Source: JAJYSO01 sp964495935
GTDB lineage: Bacteria > Bacteroidota > Bacteroidia > Flavobacteriales > Flavobacteriaceae
Assembly: GCA_964495935.1 (NCBI GenBank)
Contig: CAZBXQ010000008.1
Span: forward strand, 9,484 to 73,483
Reading direction: 5' to 3'
DNA: 64,000 bases
Position numbers and translations under genes: made by a program. This document shows positions 1-9,895 of this stretch, piece after piece. The notes under the pieces were generated by a model. That model was not told the origin of the DNA and made no database searches. It saw only the letters and a list, made by a program, of their open reading frames with translations. Position 1 is the first letter of the stretch, and every line of letters begins with the position of its first letter.

Positions 1-2
1 AA

Positions 3-932
3 AAATCATATCATAAAAAAGCTTTTATCAGTAAGATGAACGAAATGAAAATTCCTGAAAGGTATTTTCGTTTTATCATGAAGGAATTTCCCGATCATTT
101 TGAATATGCTGATTTGAAGGAGATGTTGGCAAGGGCACTGAATGAACCCACAATAGAAACGGATCAAAAGCTTGCCCTTGAGGAAATTTCCTGGCTGGTG
201 GATTCGTATTATGACATCCAATTTAATCCGGACTCTGATATCAGTGAACGGGTTATTTACCCGATTTCAAATACTGAAAAAGGAGGGATAGAGGACGCTC
301 GTTTTGTTCAATTTACTGATGATGATGGAAGTCAAAAGTATTATGCAACCTATACGGCTTATGATGGACACACTATTTTACCTAAACTTCTATTAACAGA
401 AGATTTTTGCAAATTTCGAATCATTCCATTGATTGGGAAAGGGGCAATGGGGAAAAACCTGGCTTTGTTTCCCCGAAAAATTAGAGGGCAATACGTCATG
501 CTTTCACGTATTGACGGCGTGAACAACTTCATTATGTTCTCCGATCGGAATACGGTTTGGGAACATCCTACTTTGCTCCAGACTCCTCAATATCCCTGGG
601 AGTTTGTCAAAATTGGAAATTGTGGTTCTCCTCTTTGGACAAAAGAAGGCTGGCTTATGATTACCCATGGTGTGGGGCCTATGAGGCGGTATTGTATTGG
701 GGCCGCTTTATTGGATTTGGAGGATCCAACTCGAGAAATCGGGAGACTAAAAGAGCCTTTGTTGATTCCTCTTGAAAAGGAAAGGGAAGGCTATGTTCCT
801 AATGTAGTATATTCCTGTGGTTCGATTATTCATAATGAACACTTGATTCTGCCCTTTGCCGTTTCAGACTATTCCACTACCTACGCAGTTATAGAATTGG
901 AAGCTTTATTAGTAGCTATAAAAAATAACTAA
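3..932 (+). CDS. GH130-type glycosidase / glycoside phosphorylase, 5' partial
   Basis: The protein resembles the five-bladed beta-propeller of glycoside hydrolase family 130 (mannoside phosphorylases and related mannosidases). Recognisable pieces are the DARF segment, the YTAYDG strand, a GKGAMGKNLALFPRKI stretch typical of the substrate pocket, and GNCGSPLWTKEGWLMITHGVGP. The first ATG is at 36, but the frame is open without a stop back to the window edge, and family members of this type carry a longer N-terminal region. The true start is therefore probably outside the window and 36 is an internal Met. It is convergent with a GT4 glycosyltransferase, suggesting a shared role in a mannose-containing glycan. 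The exact substrate cannot be read from the sequence. Confidence 0.8.
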   Translation, partial: KSYHKKAFISKMNEMKIPERYFRFIMKEFPDHFEYADLKEMLARALNEPTIETDQKLALEEISWLVDSYYDIQFNPDSDISERVIYPISNTEKGGIEDARFVQFTDDDGSQKYYATYTAYDGHTILPKLLLTEDFCKFRIIPLIGKGAMGKNLALFPRKIRGQYVMLSRIDGVNNFIMFSDRNTVWEHPTLLQTPQYPWEFVKIGNCGSPLWTKEGWLMITHGVGPMRRYCIGAALLDLEDPTREIGRLKEPLLIPLEKEREGYVPNVVYSCGSIIHNEHLILPFAVSDYSTTYAVIELEALLVAIKNN

Positions 933-971
933 TTTTCCCTTTTCCAAATTTTGGACGAACACTTCTCCTTT

Positions 972-3287
972 TTATAAGATGATTTTCTTTTTAAAATCCC
1001 TGGAACTCCTTTTTATAGGCTTAATTCTATGATTTTGATGGAAGTATGAAGGCTGTATCTTTTTTATCTGCGGAAAAAATTTGCGATATACCTGCAGTAC
1101 AGTTAGAGAAGCAATCAAATAGGCCAATGAGCTTTCCGCTCCCTGATTGTGGTTAACTCCTTCTTTTTCAATCCCGTCATAACAGCCCCCGGTATCTTGG
1201 TCGTATAAGCTCATTTGAATGTCGTTTTTACCCAAAAACCATAAAAAAGAGGTAAATAGCTTTTTATGAAAGACTTGATTTCGAGTTAATTTATAAGCCT
1301 GATTGAACATGAGAACCATAGATAATGCATCCAGAGGTTGCTGATCAAATCTGGCAGAGCGTTGTCCTTTTATATACCAACCTTTATTTCCTATAAGAGA
1401 TAAATGACCTTCTTTTAAGGTAAGATCAGAGAGAAAATCCATGGTAGAAAAGGCTATCTGATTGATTGCTTTATCATTCAGAATTTCTCCAGCATGCAAC
1501 ATCGCTAAGGGTAAAATAGCATTATCGTAGGCTAAAAAAGATTCGTACCATTCCCAATTTTCTCTTTGATTTTGTTTGTAATTAGCGACTAAGCGATAGG
1601 CCATTCGACGCAGCTCCTGCTTGAGGTGATGATCAGTAATATGTAGTTTTAAATAGTATGCAATTCCGATCATGGTATAAGCCATCGCTCGGGGAGATTC
1701 TATTTTGTGCATATGGGAAACAGCTTTTTTGAAAATAATTTTTCCTACCTGGTAATACGTGTCCTTTGGGGCATGTGCTAAAAGATAACCCAAGGCCCAG
1801 ATCGCTCTTCCAAACGCATCTTCAGATCCTATCTTATCGACAAATGTTCGATCAAAGTGTAAAAAATTACGAAAGCTACCATCTTCATTCTGCATGTAGC
1901 GGATATAGCTTAAATAAATGGTCATTAGAGTGAGCGCATCCGAATCCTTTTTTTCATTATAGTAAAGGCAGGCCATGAGTAATCCCCGGGCGTTATCATC
2001 TAAGCAATACCCTTTTTCGAAATCTGGAATTCCATATGTCGCATGCTGCATTATACCTGTTTTATCGGTCATTTTTTTAATATGATCTAAAGAGAATGGC
2101 GGCAGCAATTGGGAATCGATCATTCTTTTTTGGGGAGATGTAGAAACCTTTAAATGTGCGAGGATCTCCACCAATAAATTGATGTAATGTGCGCCTATTT
2201 TTGGCCAAGTAATTTGCTGTCCGTAACGGTAGGCATTTTCTTGTATTTTATGAAGTTTTGTAGGTTTCTCGAGTAATTCTTCTAATGTATTGGTTAGCTC
2301 ATCACAGTCATTAAAGTCAAATAGACAACCCCTGTTTTTTCGTAGTAATTCGGTAGCATGCCAGTACGGGGTGGAAACAACTGCACAACCCGATCCCATG
2401 GCATAGGCCAAGGTGCCACTGGTAATCTGGGCAACTCCGGGGTAGGGAGTAAGGTAAATATCACAACTGGTTAAATATTTAAAGAGCTTTTTTTCAGGTA
2501 CAAATTCGTTGATCATTGTAACGTGCTTACTGACGTTTAAAGTCTTTGCTAATTTTTGAAGATATTCCCGATATTCCTCCCCGGATTCCCGTAAAATGTT
2601 TGGGTGTGTTTTTCCTAAGATGACATACACTACATCGGGATGCTTTTCTATAATTTGAGGCAAAACTTTGATTACGGTTTCTATCCCCTTATTTCGTCCT
2701 ACAAAACCAAAAGTTAATAGCACTTTTTTAGAAGATAGACCAAGTTCTTCTCGGGATGCTGTTTTACTGTAATGGAGATCGGGAACCCCGTGTTCGATTA
2801 TTTGTATTTTGTGATCGGGAATACGATATACCTTTCTTAAAAATTGAAAAGCTTTTTCGCTCATGATGACGATCTTTTCAGAGCACCTATCAATTTCTTT
2901 TATAATTGTTTTTTCGTTGTAGGATGGTTTTTTTAGAACGGTGTGCAATGTAGAGATAATTGGAATTTTCAGGTGATGCAACAGGGATAAAATATAGATC
3001 CCATCAGTCCCTCCGTAAATTCCGAATTCATGTTGGAGGATACAGGCATCGACACCACTTTTGTTGATGAAGTCTGCTGCTTTAAGATAATCGGTTTGAT
3101 TTTCCTCTTGGATAATAAACTTTACTTCATCTGGATAAGTGTATTTCATTCTGCGGCTATTTATGGCCACTACTATGACTTCATCGATTTTTCTTGCTCT
3201 TGTATGCATGGCATTGACAAGGTTTTCGGTAAAAGTTCCTATCCCGCATTGACGAGGGGGATATGTACTGATGTATGCTACTTTCAT
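972..3287 (-). CDS. GT4 glycosyltransferase with C-terminal alpha/alpha-barrel domain
   Basis: Residues about 1-385 form a GT-B glycosyltransferase of family 4. The N-terminal CGIGTF loop is at residues 14-19, and a donor-site segment GTLAYAMGSGCAVVSTPYWHATELL-like lies near residues 290-320, with a conserved Glu close to its end. Residues about 390-745 are a second, helix-rich domain (motifs GYCLDDNARGL, MQNEDGSFRNFLHFDR, GSEDAFGRAIWALGYLL) that looks like an (alpha/alpha) toroid of the kind found in glycoside-processing enzymes. At 771 residues it is about twice the length of a simple GT4. It probably transfers a nucleotide-sugar-derived residue, perhaps mannose given the convergent GH130 gene. 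Acceptor and linkage are unknown. Confidence 0.8.
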   Translation of the reverse strand: MKVAYISTYPPRQCGIGTFTENLVNAMHTRARKIDEVIVVAINSRRMKYTYPDEVKFIIQEENQTDYLKAADFINKSGVDACILQHEFGIYGGTDGIYILSLLHHLKIPIISTLHTVLKKPSYNEKTIIKEIDRCSEKIVIMSEKAFQFLRKVYRIPDHKIQIIEHGVPDLHYSKTASREELGLSSKKVLLTFGFVGRNKGIETVIKVLPQIIEKHPDVVYVILGKTHPNILRESGEEYREYLQKLAKTLNVSKHVTMINEFVPEKKLFKYLTSCDIYLTPYPGVAQITSGTLAYAMGSGCAVVSTPYWHATELLRKNRGCLFDFNDCDELTNTLEELLEKPTKLHKIQENAYRYGQQITWPKIGAHYINLLVEILAHLKVSTSPQKRMIDSQLLPPFSLDHIKKMTDKTGIMQHATYGIPDFEKGYCLDDNARGLLMACLYYNEKKDSDALTLMTIYLSYIRYMQNEDGSFRNFLHFDRTFVDKIGSEDAFGRAIWALGYLLAHAPKDTYYQVGKIIFKKAVSHMHKIESPRAMAYTMIGIAYYLKLHITDHHLKQELRRMAYRLVANYKQNQRENWEWYESFLAYDNAILPLAMLHAGEILNDKAINQIAFSTMDFLSDLTLKEGHLSLIGNKGWYIKGQRSARFDQQPLDALSMVLMFNQAYKLTRNQVFHKKLFTSFLWFLGKNDIQMSLYDQDTGGCYDGIEKEGVNHNQGAESSLAYLIASLTVLQVYRKFFPQIKKIQPSYFHQNHRIKPIKRSSRDFKKKIIL

Positions 3288-3734
3288 AGGTATTGGTTTT
3301 AATGATTGTTTTTAATTTAAAATCCTCTATGGATAAGCCTTAACGGAATTCTTACACTTTTTACTTGGACCGAGAAAAAGCAAGGATTTTAAGTGAAGTT
3401 AAAAGTATTGAATACAGGAAGAACGGCCTTGTAAATTGGGTGAAGATGTGGACTGAATAAAAATGAATGTTTTCCTTATTGATGAGCAGGGGTTTATGGA
3501 ATTCAAAAAGAGAAAAAGTTCTGTATTTATAGAGCTCTTTAACATATCATCCGGACGTTATTCGTTTTCCAAAGAAAGAAATATTAGTTTATAGCCATTT
3601 CTAAGCGGGGGCCTCTGGAGACTAATGAGTGCTAAAAAAATATTTTTTGAGATAAGGTTTTAAGGTTTACGGTTCACGATCTGCATATTGCTTGGTTAAA
3701 TTTGATAAAAAGAAACCTTTATATACTTAAACCT
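3288..3734. other. Intergenic region, no feature recognised
   Basis: About 450 bases between the divergent GT4 and SDR genes. I see no convincing coding frame, RNA gene or strong inverted repeat. It must hold the promoters of both flanking genes, but no clear TTTG / TAnnTTTG pair stood out. Confidence 0.4.
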
Positions 3735-4733
3735 ATGCATAAAGAAGCAGAAAATTATAGAAGCAGAGCAGAAGAGACCGCTAAAAAACAACAAAAAATT
3801 CAGCGGTATATCAGGAAGCTTGACAAGACCCATCAAGAGGATAAGGAAGAGGATTCGGCGCAAACCGGATCGGCTAAACAACCTATGCCGCCCCAGCCTG
3901 AACAGGAATTGGAGAAACCAGGAGTTGAGGAGGATTTAGCACTCCAACCCCGCTATATGGCTCCCGGGTACAGAGGCTCTCAAAAATTGAAGGGAAAGGT
4001 AGCTTTAATTACTGGAGGAGATTCGGGTATAGGTCGAGCCGTAGCCATTCTATTTGCACGGGAAGGAGCTGATGTTGCCATCGTATATTTAAACGAACAT
4101 AGAGATGCTGAAAAAACAAAAGAAAAGGTAGAGAAGGAGGGCCAGCGTGCAGTATTGTGTTCGGGAGATATTACGGACTATGGATTTTGCCAATTTGCAG
4201 TTCAACAAGCGAGGGATGAATTTGGAAAGATCAATATCCTTGTGAATAACGCAGCATTTCAAGAGCATGCCAAAGACTTGGATGCTCTTACCGAAGAACA
4301 TTTTGACATGACGCTCAAGACTAACCTATACGGTTACTTTCATATGACAAAAGCTGTACTTCCACATCTTCATGAAGGAGATTGCATTATTAATACAAGC
4401 TCTGTTAATGGATGGTTTGGTAATAAAATGCTCATGGATTATTCCATGACAAAAGGAGGGATTAATGCTTTTACGCAGTCATTGGCAAAGAATGTAGTTC
4501 ACAAGGGGATTCGAGTTAATGCAGTAGCTCCGGGACCGGTATGGACTCCACTCAACCCTGCAGACCGACCGGAAAAAGAGATAAAGGAATTTGGAAGTGG
4601 TTCTCCAATGAAACGCCCTGCCCAGCCAGAAGAACTTTCTCCAACCTATGTACATCTTGCGGCTCCTTCATGTTCCAGTTATATAACAGGTCAAATAATT
4701 GGTGTATTGGGAGGAGTAACCAGTAAATCGTAA
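3735..4733 (+). CDS. Short-chain dehydrogenase/reductase (YghA/GSP39-like)
   Basis: An NAD(P)-dependent SDR oxidoreductase with an extra N-terminal segment of about 80 charged and Pro-rich residues, as in the YghA / general stress protein 39 group. The nucleotide-binding motif TGGDSGIG is near residue 92, NNAA near 170, the catalytic Ser in the NTSSVNG strand, and the YSMTK active site (YxxxK) near residue 234, followed by the PGPVWTPL loop. A longer frame could start at a TTG at 3702, but the ATG at 3735 gives the usual family length (332 residues). It is likely cytosolic. The group is often stress-induced, which fits the stress-like genes downstream; the substrate is not predictable. Confidence 0.88.
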   Translation: MHKEAENYRSRAEETAKKQQKIQRYIRKLDKTHQEDKEEDSAQTGSAKQPMPPQPEQELEKPGVEEDLALQPRYMAPGYRGSQKLKGKVALITGGDSGIGRAVAILFAREGADVAIVYLNEHRDAEKTKEKVEKEGQRAVLCSGDITDYGFCQFAVQQARDEFGKINILVNNAAFQEHAKDLDALTEEHFDMTLKTNLYGYFHMTKAVLPHLHEGDCIINTSSVNGWFGNKMLMDYSMTKGGINAFTQSLAKNVVHKGIRVNAVAPGPVWTPLNPADRPEKEIKEFGSGSPMKRPAQPEELSPTYVHLAAPSCSSYITGQIIGVLGGVTSKS

Positions 4734-5045
4734 AAAAGCGGATTGAAAGGGAGATGCTTTGCCCCGAAGCCGTAACCCCATACAGATTGTTATAGATATC
4801 CTTTGTGACTTATAAAAATGGCTCATTTTGAAATATAATTTGAATAAACTTTTTTGCCTTTATTTTTCTCGAAGACCTTATTCCTTTTGGATCGACATGG
4901 AAAGCAGGTTTTCATATAAGACTTCAGACTAAAACGTTTTAGCAGATCTTACTTTGCTCTTTAGAGCCAGAGAAGCTTTTAATAGAGTTTAAGGAAGCCT
5001 GTGATTTCTTTTAATTTTGATTGATAACCAAATATATTTTGAAAG
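4734..5045. other. Intergenic region, nothing recognised
   Basis: 312 bases between the SDR gene and the glycosyltransferase/glf pair. No coding frame, RNA or terminator-type hairpin with a T-tract was seen. Confidence 0.4.
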
Positions 5046-6173
5046 ATGCAAATGAAAAAAAATAGCGCAGCTGAATCTCTATTGAATAAAAACATGTCCA
5101 GCAAGATTGAAAAATCTATTTATGATATAGTTGTTTTTTCTCATTTAAGATGGGGTTCAGGTTATCACAGACCTCGGCATTTATTTAGTAGAATTTCTAA
5201 AAGATATAAAACCTTATTTGTAGAAGCACCAATATATAATGAGAATCAAGAAGAAGTAAGTTTTAAAATAGAAATTATTGCCCCGGGTTTGAGTGTTTTA
5301 AAACCGAGAGTGAATTCTATAGATGCGATTAAAAAGATTTTTCAACGACTTTCAGTGCTAAAGGCCAAATATGTATGGTTTTGTTCCCCGGCATTTTTAG
5401 AACTTCTGAATTTTATTTCTGCTGATTGCGTCATTTATGATTGTACGAATACTCCTTTTTTACATGAAGAAGCTCATTTGAAAAGGAAGGATAAAAAATT
5501 GTTGAAGATTGCGGATGTGGTGATTACCGATGGGTTTTCTCTATGTAAAGAAAAATTGAAAAACAGGGATGATGTATATTGGTATCCGAATTCGGTAGAT
5601 TATAAGCATTTCGCAAAAGCCCGCAAAAAACTTGTCCCCCCAAAAGATATTCAAAAAATTAGTGGACCTATAATTGGCTATATTGGTATTATAGACGAGC
5701 GTATTGATATACAGCTTCTACAAAAAGCCGCTGAATTGATGCCGCAGCATCATTTTGTATTGATTGGACCAATAGACAGAATTGATATCTCGGATTTGAG
5801 TAATGCCGATAATATTTTTTATTTAGGAAGGAAGGACTATAATAGATTACCTTATTATATAGGAATGTTTGATTATGCGATGATACCATACGTATCAAAT
5901 GAAAGAACGCGATTTATGAATCCTATTCAAACCCTGGAATATATGGCTGCCGGAAAACCTATAATATCCACTCGTATCATTGATATCGCTGAACATTATG
6001 GTTTTTGCTTGCCCATCATTGATACGCCAAACGATTTTAAAAAGGCCGTTAATAAACTTGAGTCTTCTTCATCTAAGGTGCGAAATTCCAAATACCATGC
6101 GGTATTAAATAGGACTTCGTGGGATTATACAGCTTCTGAAATACTGAAACTTATGGAACTTAAAGGGAAATGA
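5046..6173 (+). CDS. Glycosyltransferase, GT-B fold (GT1/GT4-like, TuaH-type)
   Basis: A 375-residue GT-B glycosyltransferase. The N-terminal half starts with a DIVVFSHLRWGSGYHRPRHL segment typical of GT4-like enzymes related to teichuronic acid TuaH. The C-terminal half has GPIIGYIGIIDERID, the FVLIGPID and YLGRKDYNRLPYYI strands, and the donor-site segment TLEYMAAGKPIISTRI. It overlaps the UDP-galactopyranose mutase gene by four bases (ATGA), so the two are translationally coupled. That pairing suggests it may transfer galactofuranose or a linked sugar to a surface polysaccharide. The family assignment is secure; the donor is inferred from the neighbour. Confidence 0.8.
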   Translation: MQMKKNSAAESLLNKNMSSKIEKSIYDIVVFSHLRWGSGYHRPRHLFSRISKRYKTLFVEAPIYNENQEEVSFKIEIIAPGLSVLKPRVNSIDAIKKIFQRLSVLKAKYVWFCSPAFLELLNFISADCVIYDCTNTPFLHEEAHLKRKDKKLLKIADVVITDGFSLCKEKLKNRDDVYWYPNSVDYKHFAKARKKLVPPKDIQKISGPIIGYIGIIDERIDIQLLQKAAELMPQHHFVLIGPIDRIDISDLSNADNIFYLGRKDYNRLPYYIGMFDYAMIPYVSNERTRFMNPIQTLEYMAAGKPIISTRIIDIAEHYGFCLPIIDTPNDFKKAVNKLESSSSKVRNSKYHAVLNRTSWDYTASEILKLMELKGK

Positions 6174-7309
6174 ATTGGAATATTTTAGTAGTGGGAGCTG
6201 GAGTTTCCGGAGCTACTTTGGCAGAACGTTATGCCGAAATGGGGAAGAAGGTGTTGGTTTTGGAAAAACGAAATCATATAGGCGGAAATTGTTATGATTA
6301 CGAAGATGAAGAAGGAGTATTGATTTCGAAATACGGGCCTCACATTTTTCATACTAACGATAGAGAGGTGTGGGAGTATGTAAATCGTTTTTCTGAATGG
6401 TATCCTTGGGAACATAAAGAATTGGTGAAAATAAATAATCAGTTAGTCCCTATTCCTATAAATATTACTGCTGTAAACCGGATATTTAATTTGCATTTGG
6501 CCAACGAAGAGGAAATGAGGAATTGGCTAAAAATTAATCGTGTACCTATAGACAGTCCTAAAAATGGAAAAGAAGTGCTTCTTGATGTGATGGGAGAGAT
6601 GCTATCTAATAAAATTTTTAAGTATTATAGCAAAAAGAAGTGGGGCAAATATCCGGAAGAATTGAATCCTGAGATGTTTCATGATATTACAGTTCGTACG
6701 AATTATGAGGATCGGTATTATTTGGATAAATATCAAGCTCTGCCTAAAAACGGATATACAAAAATATTTGAAAATATGTTAAATCATCCAAATATAGAAG
6801 TTCATCTTGATACCAATTATTTTGATATTATAAACTCTCTTCCATCATTTGAGAAGGTTTTTTATACGGGCCGTATAGATCAATTTTTTAATTTTAGGCA
6901 CAGCCACAAGGTTGAATTAGAATATCATTCTCTTCGGTTTGAAATTCAGAGATTAGATAAAGAATATTTTCAAAATAACTCAATTATCAGTTATCCTAAT
7001 CCTGAGGTAGAATATATTCGAATAGTAGAATATAAGCATTTTGGAAATCAGATGGCTCATGCAACCACCATTGTCAAAGAGTACCCTTCAGATAAGGGAA
7101 AGCCTTTTTACCCGGTATTGGATAAAAGAAATCTAAAATTATACAAATTGTTCCGGACGAAAGCCCAGAAATGTACAGAGATTTATTTCATTGGAGGCCT
7201 AACGCGTTTTCAATACGTTGAGATGGATCAATCCTTCAAAGATGCCTTGAATCTTTTTTACCACTTAGAGCAGAACAACCTGTTGAGGTACCGAGCTTTT
7301 GGAAGCTGA
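6170..7309 (+). CDS. glf: UDP-galactopyranose mutase
   Basis: A flavoenzyme that converts UDP-galactopyranose to UDP-galactofuranose. The FAD-binding GAGVSGATLAE motif is at residues about 8-18, followed by LVLEKRNHIGGNCYD and KYGPHIFHT, both hallmarks of Glf. Later family blocks such as VPIPINITAVNRIF, a KKKWGKYPEEL helix, TNYEDRYYLDKYQALP and the C-terminal FIGGLTRFQYVEMDQ (FAD and substrate contacts) are also present. At 379 residues it is full length. It is co-translated with the upstream glycosyltransferase, giving a two-gene unit for galactofuranose use in a surface glycan. Confidence 0.96.
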   Translation: MNWNILVVGAGVSGATLAERYAEMGKKVLVLEKRNHIGGNCYDYEDEEGVLISKYGPHIFHTNDREVWEYVNRFSEWYPWEHKELVKINNQLVPIPINITAVNRIFNLHLANEEEMRNWLKINRVPIDSPKNGKEVLLDVMGEMLSNKIFKYYSKKKWGKYPEELNPEMFHDITVRTNYEDRYYLDKYQALPKNGYTKIFENMLNHPNIEVHLDTNYFDIINSLPSFEKVFYTGRIDQFFNFRHSHKVELEYHSLRFEIQRLDKEYFQNNSIISYPNPEVEYIRIVEYKHFGNQMAHATTIVKEYPSDKGKPFYPVLDKRNLKLYKLFRTKAQKCTEIYFIGGLTRFQYVEMDQSFKDALNLFYHLEQNNLLRYRAFGS

Positions 7310-7656
7310 TCCCTATGACAAAGAAAAACTTCAGTTATCCATCCCTTGAGTAATCGTTTCAAACGCTCCTGAAACAATTGAAAATAGTTTCTTTTAGTCG
7401 TTACATTCAGATCTGATACGGGCCATCAATTTTTCAACAGATTCTGTCTTGGAGACCATGGAGTCCATAAAATAAGGAATCCGGTATTAAAAACACTAAA
7501 AAGTAATTTTTTAAGAATAAAGTGTGAGTTACCTTGGTCTTAACTTTACCGATGTTGAACTTTTCGATAAAAGCATATTAATGAGGTCATTTAGGCTTTC
7601 AAAATTGGCTGCAAAAATGTTCTCTCTATCGCTTTTAAACAAATTATTATAATACT
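7310..7656. other. Intergenic region, nothing recognised
   Basis: 347 bases between glf and the broken AraC-type gene. I found no coding frame, RNA gene or clear terminator. Confidence 0.35.
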
Positions 7657-8678
7657 ATGCGACGTATTATTTCCCGCTCCATTCCTTTTAAAGAAGTTTT
7701 GAGAGACTTGGCTAACAAGTTGGATACTCAGTTTAAACAAGATTGCGGCGAATATTCTATTAAGATTCCGGATAAGTATGGGCATGGGGGTATAACCGGG
7801 ATAAATTTAAACGAAAAGTTATGGCTACTTCTCTATAATTGTACATTTAAAGAAGATTTAGAGATTCAATTTATCGAGAATGAGGTTCACCCATTAAAGT
7901 TTATGTTTTGTGAAAAAGGTAGTTTTTTGCATGGCTTTCGAGACTTAGGTGATATGTACAAGATTGACGAAATGGAGAATATAATCGTTGCTTCCAATCA
8001 GAATAAAGGACATATCGTTCGTTTTAAATCCGGTGTGGAGACAAAAATTAATAATCTGGAAATCGATCGACTTAGATTTTATTTCTCTATGCGCCATGAA
8101 ATAAAAAAATAAAATCCAGTTTACGGTACTTATTTGAAGATGTTAAAGGAAAAAATCATTTTTATCAACCTGTGAACTACAGTATTCGATTGGCCGATAT
8201 TTTTCATGAGATCAGCAATTTTACAGGGACTCCCTTAGAGCGAAACCTCCTGTTTCGCGGTAAGGCTTATGATATTCTTTTAGCACAAATTCGGGAATAT
8301 CGAGATATAGAACATCGAGAATCCAAGCAATCCTTGATGTGCAAGCGTGAACTTGTGAGGGTGCAAAAAGCAGTAAAGATCTTGAATGAGAACATTGCTA
8401 ATTTTGTTTCGGTTAAAGATTTATCACGGCGGGTAGGATTGAATCCCAACAAACTTCAGAACGGATTTAAACAGGTTTATCATACAACAATCAACGGTTA
8501 TGTTCAGGAGCGAAGGTTATACAGTGGCGGAATCCTTATCCGGAATAGTGATTTGACATTTACACAGATAGCAGATCGAGTGGGAATTAATAGTAAAAGC
8601 TATTTTTCTCTGATCTTTAAGGATCGTTATGGGTTGACACCATCGGAGATAAGAGCGGGAAGACGGAACAAGAAATAA
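7657..8678 (+). pseudogene. AraC-family regulator broken by a frameshift in an A7 run
   Basis: Two frames make one regulator of about 340 residues. The first (7657-8112) encodes an N-terminal sensor-like domain ending in RHEIKK. The second carries the DNA-binding domain, with two helix-turn-helix segments (FVSVKDLSRRVGLNPNKLQNGFK and TFTQIADRVGINSKSYFSLIFKDRYGLTPSEIR), ending at 8678. The second frame is open upstream through the gap and meets the first at the A-run near 8102-8108; adding one A there would join them smoothly (..KKIKSSLRYLFEDVKGK..). I infer a one-base deletion, a sequencing error in a homopolymer, or a phase-variable site. If the break is real, the second half might be separately translated from a GTG at 8172. 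Confidence 0.8.
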
Positions 8679-9257
8679 ATAAAGCAGGTTATAATGATGT
8701 TTTTTCAAGTTTGTCTTTTACAATTTCCTTTTTTCTACAAATAAAGTTATATTTTAAAATTGCTATACCCCAAACAGGTCAACATGCCTGGAGTTTTGGC
8801 AAAGGAATTGACCTTGGACTTTAAAACCTTCAAATCGGGAGAGACAAATTTTATTTCAAAGTCGATACCGTTAAATTTACTGAGGAACAGGTTTCTCTAT
8901 AAACAGAGTCTTATAGCTTTTTGATATTGTGGAAATCAAATGATAGATTTGATGATATACCGCCTTATTTTTTCAAGGGTATCGGAACGACTACCAGATC
9001 ATAAGAATCGATTAGGGTATATAGAGGAATTGCCAGTTTCAGCATTTCATCAAAAAAGATTTTCTTCAAGGCTTTGGTTCTTTTTTAGCGCATGAGAATG
9101 GATTTGGTTAAGAGGAATAAAAATATCGAAAATCGCTTCATAGGTGGCAATTGAGCACATTAATAATTTTATACCGTTAATCCCATGATTTATTTGTTTT
9201 TAACTTTGATGTTATGACACCATATTTTGTAAATAAATAAACCTAAACTAAAAAATT
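8679..9257. other. Gene-poor stretch with possible decayed fragments
   Basis: About 580 bases with many stops in all frames. On the minus strand a short frame ending near 8965 reads like the hydrophobic C-terminus of a protein (..LAIPLYTLIDSYDLVVVPIPLKK), which could be the remnant of a larger gene such as a universal-stress-type protein. I cannot name it with confidence. No RNA gene or terminator was seen. Confidence 0.25.
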
Positions 9258-9450
9258 ATGAGTGATTTAAGATGGAAAGGTCATTGGAACGAAAGTAGTG
9301 GAAGAATTACAATCCTATATCAATGTTGCCGATAATGATCTTTATTTCGAGGAAGGAAAAAACACGAAATGCACGGATGATTATAGGAGAAAACCGGCTA
9401 ATCTAAGGAGAAATAAACGACTGGTTAATCACATTGTAAATTTTAATTAA
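9258..9450 (+). pseudogene. Decayed CsbD-like stress gene
   Basis: The ATG at 9258 opens a frame reading MSDLRWKGHWNESSG, matching the start of CsbD-family stress proteins (..W.Q.KGKIKE..). It then runs into stops. A neighbouring frame continues with EELQSYINVADNDLYFEEGK and a Lys-rich tail, matching the family pattern ..YG-LTDDDL.FEEGK... and ending at 9450. The gene therefore looks frameshifted near base 9300, with further divergence in the C-terminal half. It sits among other small stress-type genes, which supports the reading; the short length makes it moderate. Confidence 0.5.
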
Positions 9451-9496
9451 TAATTGAAACACGAACTTTAAAAGGTTTGTATTTTTTAAAATCTAT

Positions 9497-9664
9497 ATGA
9501 TGAGAAATATTTTATATATAATTGCTATTATTTTAATTATAGGTTGGGCCATCAGTTTCCTCGGAGGCTTTGTGGATAATGGATTTATCCATATTATTTT
9601 GGTTATCGCCGTTATTATATTCTTGTTTAACCTCATAGGGGGTGGAGGCTCCAGAAGAGTTTAA
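9497..9664 (+). CDS. Lmo0937-family small membrane protein
   Basis: A 55-residue protein with two hydrophobic segments (residues about 4-24 and 30-47) separated by a short FVDNG turn, ending GGGGSRRV. This is the pattern of the Lmo0937 / DUF5670 family of tiny inner-membrane proteins, common in Bacteroidota and often near CsbD and other stress genes. The double ATG at 9497 and 9500 leaves a one-residue ambiguity at the start. Function in the family is unknown; a membrane-stress role is only inferred from its usual company. Confidence 0.75.
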   Translation: MMRNILYIIAIILIIGWAISFLGGFVDNGFIHIILVIAVIIFLFNLIGGGGSRRV

Positions 9665-9895
9665 AAGAACCCCTTGGGGTCATAAATCCCTCAGTATATT
9701 GAAAATTTACTGGAAAATATTGTAATCCTTCTTGCATTTTTGCAGTGGGGGATAAGAATGGTTTGAATTTCATATGCTGATCTCATATAATGAACCCACA
9801 GCCTTACCTGAAACTCTATGCTTTTAAAACCATGAGAGTGCCATTCGAAAAAATAAGAGTAAAACTTTAGTCATTAATACATAAATCAATAGGAA

